The notes under the pieces: model-generated | What the model saw: the letters and a program-made list of their open reading frames with translations, nothing else | Databases searched by the model: none | What the model was told of the DNA's origin: nothing | Made by a program: the position numbers and the translations under genes | NCBI GenBank assembly: GCA_022865845.1 | Contig: JALHUC010000500.1 | Span: 1 to 5,304, forward strand | DNA from: a bacterium | GTDB taxonomy: Bacteria > BMS3Abin14 | DNA: 5,304 bases | Direction of reading: 5' to 3' | In this document: piece after piece, positions 1 through 3,202 of the stretch | How the letters are laid out: each line of letters opens with the position of its first letter | Numbering within the stretch: the stretch's first letter is position 1

Positions 1-848
1 CTGTTGCGGTTTTGTCCAACATCGTGGTCCGTGAAGGGGAAATAGACCGGCGCAAGGACGTCCGGGCCGTTCAGACCAAGGTTGGAGTTGATGTTAATGA
101 CCATATCCAGGTAGATTCCGCCTCCCTTGTCTGCCGTTGCCCCGATGAAAGACACCGCAGTTTCGACGTCCTCGGCTGTGAGTTCATCGTTGCACAGCCA
201 ACGGAAATTATTGACAAAGGTAAGGTTGAGACACGGGTCGTATGTGATGGCCTCGTCCTCCTCACTCATGGGCACGGTTGTGATGGATGGAAAGAAACCG
301 TTCAACATCAGCTTCTTGTACATGGCCAGGTTTTCCAGGGGAGAATCGATGGTTTTTTGGATCTCAGCCAGAGTATCCGGATCCACCATCGTCAGGAGCA
401 GCCTGAACGCGGGATCTGTACTCACATTCACCGCGTTCTGGATGTTTTTCACTGCCTCGGCGTAAGCGTGATCGAGGACGCTATCGGTGGTTCGAGAAGA
501 GCTGAGCCGTCCCGTTTCCACCGACACCACCAGATCTACAGCATAATCGGGAAGTGCACATTCCTCTTCGATGGGGTCCCACATATCGACGGTCAGGCAA
601 AGAGGGCCCAATTCAGTATCCTCGATATAGACCGGTTGAATGCATCCATAATCATCCAGTATCGGCACACCGTCATCATCCCTGAGCATGACGTACAGGT
701 CGCCGTACAGTATACCCTCATCGGACTTCCCCCCCCCGCCGCCATATCCGCTGCCATCTGGAGGACCGCCCTTCTTTGCCAGAGCAGCCACAGGTATTAG
801 GAGAGAAAGAGCACAAACCACTACACACAGACGCTTCAACCATTTCAT
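1..848 (-). CDS. Exported protein of unknown function, 3' end missing
   Basis: The reverse strand is open from ATG at 848 to the window edge: 282 codons with no stop, so the C-terminus lies outside. Residues 1-24 form a clear signal peptide: basic start MKWLKR, hydrophobic core, and an ALA-KK cleavage site after residue 24. A Gly-rich linker follows (about 27-40, ending in five glycines), then a segment beginning GILYGDLYVMLRDDDGVPIL (45-64). The mature part seen has Cys at 69, 84, 97, 206 and 219, which could form disulfides after export. A GGGG stretch six bases before the ATG is a modest ribosome-binding site. No further in-frame start competes with this one. I do not recognise a catalytic motif or named family; the product probably acts in the periplasm or outside the cell. 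The opposite strand also has a long open frame, but its His/Arg/Gln-rich composition looks like a shadow. The nine-G run at codons 38-40 is discussed separately. Confidence 0.85.
   Translation of the reverse strand, partial: MKWLKRLCVVVCALSLLIPVAALAKKGGPPDGSGYGGGGGKSDEGILYGDLYVMLRDDDGVPILDDYGCIQPVYIEDTELGPLCLTVDMWDPIEEECALPDYAVDLVVSVETGRLSSSRTTDSVLDHAYAEAVKNIQNAVNVSTDPAFRLLLTMVDPDTLAEIQKTIDSPLENLAMYKKLMLNGFFPSITTVPMSEEDEAITYDPCLNLTFVNNFRWLCNDELTAEDVETAVSFIGATADKGGGIYLDMVININSNLGLNGPDVLAPVYFPFTDHDVGQNRN
729..737 (-). repeat. Nine-G homopolymer inside the exported-protein gene
   Basis: The plus strand has nine consecutive C, which read as GGG GGG GGG on the coding strand, straight after two GGC codons. 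The run lies just beyond the signal peptide cleavage site. A gain or loss of one base would shift the frame within the first 40 codons. With nine bases the frame is intact. Confidence 0.9.
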
Positions 849-923
849 AGCGCACCCCAGTTTTCTGACCCCGATCATTAGCCACTAAGGAGGCAGATTG
901 CCCCTTACCAGGCCCACCCAGAC

Positions 924-951
924 CTCGGTTTATTGGGTCATATAAACCGGG
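924..951. repeat. Inverted repeat (hairpin) in the exported-protein leader
   Basis: Arms CTCGGTTTAT (924-933) and ATAAACCGGG (942-951) enclose an 8-base loop. Eight pairs are perfect on both strands. Two more outer pairs form in plus-strand RNA through one G-U pair, whereas minus-strand RNA would have an A-C mismatch there. No T-run follows on either strand, so it is not a standard terminator. It could be an operator or a leader hairpin about 75 bases before the ATG at 848. Confidence 0.55.
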
Positions 952-979
952 ACTGGCCGAACCGCTCAGATACGTATCC

Positions 980-1011
980 AAAAAATCAGACCCCTGGAAA
1001 GGGGTAGCTGA
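980..1011 (-). terminator. Rho-independent terminator, minus strand
   Basis: Read on the minus strand, arms TCAG and ACCCC (separated by a CT bulge) pair with GGGGT and CTGA around the loop TTTCCA, giving nine base pairs. Six consecutive T follow immediately (985-980). Stem plus T-run is the classic intrinsic terminator layout. It lies about 130 bases upstream of the exported-protein start and about 900 bases after the preceding gene's stop. It may therefore end transcripts from upstream or act as a leader attenuator. The plus strand has no T-run after the stem. Confidence 0.75.
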
Positions 1012-1020
1012 CAACCTAAC

Positions 1021-1052
1021 AATACACCCGAAAAAAGTGTACTACATGTCAA
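1021..1052 (-). promoter_or_regulatory. Possible promoter for the exported-protein gene
   Basis: The minus strand has a perfect TTGACA at 1052-1047. The best -10-like hexamer, TGTATT at 1026-1021, is 20 bases downstream, which is longer than the usual 16-18. Transcription from here would run straight into the terminator hairpin at 1011-980. That makes this either an attenuated promoter or a chance match. Confidence 0.25.
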
Positions 1053-1073
1053 TGGTAACATATATATTTACCA
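1053..1073. promoter_or_regulatory. Inverted repeat TGGTAA-N9-TTACCA, operator-like
   Basis: Six-base arms TGGTAA (1053-1058) and TTACCA (1068-1073) are perfect, with an alternating A/T spacer. The site abuts the TTGACA at 1052-1047 on the minus strand, a typical position for an activator or repressor site. No cognate regulator is identifiable. Confidence 0.4.
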
Positions 1074-1080
1074 CCACAAC

Positions 1081-1101
1081 GTGTATAACTATTACATACA
1101 C
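1081..1101. promoter_or_regulatory. Inverted repeat GTGTAT-N9-ATACAC, operator-like
   Basis: Perfect six-base arms at 1081-1086 and 1096-1101 enclose nine bases. The geometry is the same as in the neighbouring 1053-1073 repeat, and the centres are 28 bp apart, but the arm sequences differ. It may be a second regulator site or an RNA hairpin. Confidence 0.35.
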
Positions 1102-1140
1102 ATACATCACCAAATCCACACTGATGCACGTGAGCGGCCT

Positions 1141-1150
1141 GTCAGCTGAC
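1141..1150. repeat. Perfect palindrome GTCAGCTGAC
   Basis: This is a 10-bp perfect palindrome. Its half AGCTGAC recurs at 1006-1012, within and next to the terminator stem. In minus-strand RNA the two sites could therefore pair over seven bases and compete with the terminator. That role is inferred from complementarity only. Confidence 0.4.
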
Positions 1151-1254
1151 TACAAACGTTCGATCCAGTCCAAAGGGAAATCGGGGATACCCGGTATTGG
1201 GAAAAACTGTATTTATAATCGGAAGATCGAAGGGAGAAGAACAAGATGCTGATT

Positions 1255-1270
1255 TGATATTGGAATATCA
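1255..1270. promoter_or_regulatory. Palindrome TGATATTGGAATATCA, operator-like
   Basis: Seven-base arms TGATATT and AATATCA are perfect around a GG centre. The 16-bp near-continuous dyad resembles a site for a dimeric regulator. It is isolated in non-coding DNA about 400 bp upstream of the exported-protein gene, with no obvious promoter beside it. Confidence 0.4.
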
Positions 1271-1530
1271 GGATCAGGGAGCGCCGCGGCCCAATGGACT
1301 TCGCAACGACCTGATCGACTTCACCTGTTGAGGTAGATTAATCGCCTAGATACAGGAGCCACTCATTAACCGGATTGATTTCTTTTTCGATGTCCTTTCA
1401 CCTTTGTTATAGCTTCCACCTTCGCGCGGGAAGGCTACGGCGCACAAGATGGCGGAAAGAACGCTGAAGGGCGCTTAATTCTTGGGGAAACAACGGTTAA
1501 TATTAAAGAAATGATTTGAAACGCAGAGTG

Positions 1531-1555
1531 CGTCCTTCGGCAGGCTCAGGACAGG
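1531..1555. repeat. Short dispersed-type repeat with GTCCT/AGGAC arms
   Basis: The block CCTTCGGCAGGCTCAGGACA lies within this interval, and GTCCT and AGGAC form the ends of a small inverted repeat. Motifs of this kind recur between genes in many bacterial genomes. That family assignment is from memory and only one copy is in the window. Confidence 0.4.
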
Positions 1556-1560
1556 CATTC

Positions 1561-1590
1561 GGGGCGCAGAGGAAGGCTTAAATCTTGGGT
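1561..1590. repeat. Direct repeat, copy 1 (partner at 1756-1784)
   Basis: It begins GGGGCGCAG, continues through AAGGCT and ends TCTTGGGT. The copy at 1756-1784 matches at most positions with one single-base gap. The two copies lie about 195 bp apart in the same orientation and flank the hairpin and the CGACTTGTCACGG units. Confidence 0.55.
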
Positions 1591-1600
1591 TTAGTCAGTC

Positions 1601-1632
1601 ATTCCGGACACGGCCAACCCGTGATCCGGAAT
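1601..1632. repeat. REP-like hairpin ATTCCGGA...TCCGGAAT
   Basis: Arms ATTCCGGA-CACGG (1601-1613) and CCGTG-A-TCCGGAAT (1619-1632) form 13 pairs with one bulged A and the loop CCAAC. The flanks GTC on the left and CCAGT on the right match the general form of widespread intergenic GTCATTCC...GGAATCCAG elements. No coding capacity. Confidence 0.6.
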
Positions 1633-1655
1633 CCAGTAGCTCTTGCTTGCCACGT

Positions 1656-1700
1656 CGACTTGTCACGGCGACCTGTCACGGCATAGCCGACTTGTGAGGG
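1656..1700. repeat. Three imperfect copies of a 13-mer CGACTTGTCACGG
   Basis: CGACTTGTCACGG (1656-1668) is followed directly by CGACCTGTCACGG (1669-1681). After a six-base linker comes CGACTTGTGAGGG (1688-1700). The unit is short and non-coding, and its phase is not kept across the linker. Confidence 0.6.
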
Positions 1701-1755
1701 CAAAGCCATTTGCGACGCCCCAAGGCGACGACGGAAGCTGAAAGTGAAGACGGAA

Positions 1756-1784
1756 GGGGCGCAGGGAAAGGCTCAGCTCTGGGT
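1756..1784. repeat. Direct repeat, copy 2 (partner at 1561-1590)
   Basis: GGGGCGCAG is followed by a block containing AAAGGCT and TCTGGGT, aligning with copy 1 over nearly its whole length. It lies directly before gene-end repeat block A at 1789-1875. Confidence 0.55.
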
Positions 1785-1788
1785 AAAT

Positions 1789-1875
1789 CTTTGAAATATG
1801 AGATTAAAACCGATCCTCGATCACCGATCGCCGTATTTTACCCCGATACACCGACACCCCGACACTCCGATACAG
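1789..1875. repeat. Gene-end repeat block A
   Basis: In order: CTTTGAAATATGAGATT, AAACCGATC, the heptads GATCCTC, GATCACC and GATCGCC (1812-1832), then ATTTTACC, then a run of CCGATACA/CCGACAC-like units. The same sub-motif order recurs at 3087-3187. The block ends about 40 bp past the stop of the low-complexity protein gene. It has no clear intrinsic terminator; the only nearby stem is a weak six-base CCATCT/AGATGG pair at 1882-1908. Confidence 0.6.
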
Positions 1876-1915
1876 AGGTTTCCATCTCCACAACACCGTG
1901 TCAGATGGTTTCCGT

Positions 1916-2593
1916 TCAACCCCTTCCCTTCGAGCCGCCGGAGTTTCCGCGCCCCCCGGAACCGCCTGAACCTCCGTGGCCGCTCCGCCCATTCGAAGAC
2001 CCCACGCCGCCAAAACCGCCCCCTCCAGGGTTACCCTCATCGTAGCCGTCCTCATCGTTGCCATGGCCCTTGTTGCCGTCTCCATCATCTTCGGGACCGG
2101 ACTCATCACCGGGACCAAAATCTACCCCGGTATCCGGCTTCGGTTCGGGTTCCTGAACAGGATCAGGTTTTTTAACAAAATAAGAATCATCCGCCCCGTT
2201 GTCCGGCAACTCCCGGGGTGTCGGAGTTGGTTTCGCCCCTACGGGCACTTGAACATTTTCAGCTACCTGGACGATCTTTTCGATCTCAACCGCCACCGGT
2301 ACTTCGATCTCCACTACCGCATTTTTTTTAACGACCTTCTTGACCTTGACGACCCTTTCGACCCCCACAGATTTTGGTGAAGCCTGGGGTGGTGCCTGTG
2401 CTGTAGCCAGCCTCTCCGCAGGAAGATTGGCCTCCGCCCCCCAGTAATTCATATTTCCATCTGAGGTGATGTCCCTCGATTCAGCCCGCGCAGCAAGATT
2501 ACCGTGCCTTGAATCAAATGTACCGATGGCAAGCAGCAGAAGCAGCAGCGTCAGAACGCCGGCCCTGATCCCTTTCTTCTGTCTCATTGTCAT
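1916..2593 (-). CDS. Membrane-anchored or exported low-complexity protein
   Basis: This 225-residue protein starts at ATG 2593, preceded by GGAG nine bases upstream; a second ATG two codons in has a poorer site. Visible parts in order: basic N-terminus (1-10), hydrophobic stretch with a six-Leu core (11-24) acting as signal or anchor, a linker to about 76, and a Val/Ile segment alternating with Lys/Glu/Pro (77-118, including VVEIEVPVAVEIEK). Next come a Pro-rich stretch (121-153), an acidic stretch (13 Asp/Glu in 154-186) and a Gly/Ser tail (20 Gly in the last 36 residues, with scattered Arg, Lys and His). There is no catalytic motif and I do not recognise a family. The composition suggests a disordered envelope or surface protein. 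The gene begins 31 bp after the small DNA-binding protein and is probably co-transcribed with it. The opposite strand encodes a hydrophobic frame that is a by-product of acidic and Gly codons. Confidence 0.75.
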   Translation of the reverse strand: MTMRQKKGIRAGVLTLLLLLLAIGTFDSRHGNLAARAESRDITSDGNMNYWGAEANLPAERLATAQAPPQASPKSVGVERVVKVKKVVKKNAVVEIEVPVAVEIEKIVQVAENVQVPVGAKPTPTPRELPDNGADDSYFVKKPDPVQEPEPKPDTGVDFGPGDESGPEDDGDGNKGHGNDEDGYDEGNPGGGGFGGVGSSNGRSGHGGSGGSGGRGNSGGSKGRG

Positions 2594-2624
2594 CTTTCTC
2601 AGCTCCAGTTCGTGTTTGTCCTGA

Positions 2625-2837
2625 CTACTTCTCCTTCTTTACGGCCTTGACCTTCATTTCAGCCACTTGAACTGAATTAAATAGGGAGGGCTGAGCTTTT
2701 TGAGCCAGATACGATCCTGTATGCCTGAGGAACCAATCCTTGAGCGTAAGCCCCTCCTCCTGGAGAGCCTCGTATAGATCGCTCTTCAATGAGGGATCGA
2801 TCTCCAGAACTATGCGACCTGATTTCCCACGTGCCAT
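2625..2837 (-). CDS. Ribbon-helix-helix-like DNA-binding protein
   Basis: The 70-residue product fits the MetJ/Arc/CopG ribbon-helix-helix pattern: a basic start MARGKSG, a short strand GRIVLEID (7-14) that in this fold enters the major groove as a dimer sheet, helix A (about 15-29, PSLKSDLYEALQEEG) and helix B (about 31-46, TLKDWFLRHTGSYLAQ). A Lys-rich tail follows (62-70). Length is typical for single-domain members, which are often autorepressors or antitoxins. No Shine-Dalgarno sequence precedes the ATG at 2837, yet the protein pattern begins exactly here. A perfect 16-bp palindrome ends five bases upstream, as expected for self-repression. The following gene is a low-complexity envelope-type protein, not a recognisable toxin. 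The fold is inferred from the sequence pattern; the target sites and role are unproven. Confidence 0.8.
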   Translation of the reverse strand: MARGKSGRIVLEIDPSLKSDLYEALQEEGLTLKDWFLRHTGSYLAQKAQPSLFNSVQVAEMKVKAVKKEK

Positions 2838-2841
2838 GGGC

Positions 2842-2857
2842 CATGTTATATAACATG
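2842..2857. promoter_or_regulatory. Perfect 16-bp palindrome, likely operator of the RHH gene
   Basis: CATGTTATATAACATG is perfectly self-complementary and ends five bases before the start codon at 2837. The half GTTATAT recurs at 2863-2869, 18 bp away in the same orientation, giving an extra half site. Ribbon-helix-helix repressors commonly bind such short dyads over their own promoters. The site would overlap the transcription start of a promoter using TATAAC at 2868-2863. Confidence 0.6.
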
Positions 2858-2862
2858 CTTAA

Positions 2863-2868
2863 GTTATA
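2863..2868 (-). promoter_or_regulatory. Candidate -10 element TATAAC for the RHH gene
   Basis: Minus-strand TATAAC lies 25 bases before the start codon, directly upstream of the palindrome. No good -35 hexamer is found at normal spacing, only an A/T-rich run. It also coincides with the extra GTTATAT half site, so it could serve in binding instead. Confidence 0.35.
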
Positions 2869-2934
2869 TGCCAGCATTATTTTGAATTTTTTACATTATT
2901 AATAGTAGCTTATGAAGACTTGTTTACACACTGG

Positions 2935-2940
2935 ATTATA
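2935..2940 (-). promoter_or_regulatory. Alternative -10 element TATAAT for the RHH gene
   Basis: Minus-strand TATAAT is a perfect consensus -10, about 100 bases before the start codon. The -35 region at 17-18 bases is weak. In AT-rich DNA such a match can occur by chance. Confidence 0.3.
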
Positions 2941-3051
2941 AAAATCTCATAATTAATTGAATCTTAATAGATTTTAGATGTTGAACCAGAATGCAAGAGG
3001 AAAGGCTGGAACGCAGAGTCCGCAAAGAGCACAAAGGAAATATATGTTTCA

Positions 3052-3081
3052 GTGCACTTGTGCACTGGTGCACTGGTGCAC
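3052..3081. repeat. Four GTGCAC palindromes at an exact 8-bp period
   Basis: GTGCAC occurs at 3052, 3060, 3068 and 3076, separated by TT, TG and TG. Each unit is itself palindromic. The first two form CAGTGCAC-TT-GTGCACTG, an eight-base inverted repeat from 3050 to 3067. The array is non-coding, about 120 bp past the receptor stop. Confidence 0.85.
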
Positions 3082-3086
3082 AAAAA

Positions 3087-3187
3087 CTTTGAAATCTGAG
3101 ATTTGAAATTGAAACCGATCACTGATCACGGGTTCGGACTCGGGTTCGGGTTCGGGATTTTACCGATTACCGATCACTGATCACTGA
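3087..3187. repeat. Gene-end repeat block B
   Basis: In order: CTTTGAAATCTGAGATT (containing the AAATCT-G-AGATTT inverted repeat at 3092-3104), an extra TGAAATTG, AAACCGATC, heptads GATCACT (3117-3129), GGGTTC hexamers (3130-3156), ATTTTACC (3157-3164), then GATCACT heptads again (3172-3187). It parallels block A at 1789-1875 and ends 12 bp past the receptor stop codon. Confidence 0.65.
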
Positions 3188-3202
3188 GCCCCGCGGACTC
3201 AG
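3184..3202 (-). repeat. Hairpin overlapping the receptor stop codon
   Basis: CTGAGCCC (3184-3191) and GGACTCAG (3195-3202) form eight pairs around CGC, including one G-U pair in minus-strand RNA. The stem covers the TGA at 3201-3199. No T-run follows, so it may stabilise the mRNA end or aid termination, but it is not a standard intrinsic terminator. Confidence 0.5.

Larger units (their letters stand above)
849..1915. other. Long non-coding spacer with palindromes and a repeat mosaic
   Basis: I find no convincing gene on either strand in these 1,067 bases. Short open frames here (for example a 71-codon Thr/Tyr-rich frame at 1037-1252 plus, and a 98-codon frame at 718-1014 minus that overlaps the real gene) lack coding character. 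The part nearest the exported-protein gene (849-1275) holds its leader, a terminator and several inverted repeats. The part from about 1515 to 1875 is a mosaic of short repeats. The stretch 1275-1515 shows only weak features, such as the 10-bp palindrome TTAATATTAA at 1497-1506. Confidence 0.75.
2838..3198. other. Spacer: AT-rich promoter region and repeat block
   Basis: There is no gene in these 361 bases. The half next to the DNA-binding protein (2838-2990) is strongly AT-rich, with 21 G/C in 2881-2980, and holds its palindrome and candidate promoters. It includes an AAAATCT/AGATTTT inverted repeat (2941-2947 and 2969-2975). The half next to the receptor stop (about 3010-3198) is made of repeats: an ACGCAGAG motif at 3011-3018 also present at 1521-1528, the GTGCAC array and gene-end block B. 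Confidence 0.75.

Noticed and set aside
12..800. 262-codon plus-strand open frame opposite the exported-protein gene
   Set aside because: Its composition is rich in His, Arg, Gln and Ile with no domain pattern, while the minus strand carries a signal peptide, a plausible ribosome site and a coherent protein over the same bases.
887..900. AAGGAGG on the plus strand followed by a TTG codon
   Set aside because: The frame from TTG stops after 15 codons, so the ribosome-site match appears accidental.
718..1014. 98-codon minus-strand frame overlapping the start of the exported-protein gene
   Set aside because: It begins within the terminator stem and runs in a different frame through the leader and signal peptide coding region; no coding character.
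849..1200. Possible known riboswitch (cyclic di-GMP/GEMM type) upstream of the exported-protein gene
   Set aside because: I looked for the conserved GEMM blocks in the minus-strand leader and found no convincing match; only generic hairpins and a terminator are visible.
1037..1252. 71-codon plus-strand frame rich in Thr and Tyr
   Set aside because: It comes from low-complexity DNA with inverted repeats, has no ribosome site and resembles no protein.
1798..2175. Other plus-strand frames rich in Pro, Arg and His at 1710-2045 and 1798-2175
   Set aside because: They begin in the repeat mosaic and continue as shadows of the Gly/acidic tail of the minus-strand gene.
1976..2380. 134-codon plus-strand frame with a membrane-like hydrophobic stretch
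   Set aside because: The hydrophobic run is what results from reading Asp and Gly codons backwards (GAC to GTC, GGC to GCC). The minus-strand gene has a ribosome site, an anchor and an operon-like position.
2593..2625. Classical toxin-antitoxin pair
   Set aside because: The RHH-like protein could be an antitoxin, but the next gene is a long anchored low-complexity protein with no toxin motif, so I do not annotate it as such a pair.
3050..3187. CRISPR array
   Set aside because: The repeats have 6-8 bp periods with no unique spacers and no cas genes nearby.
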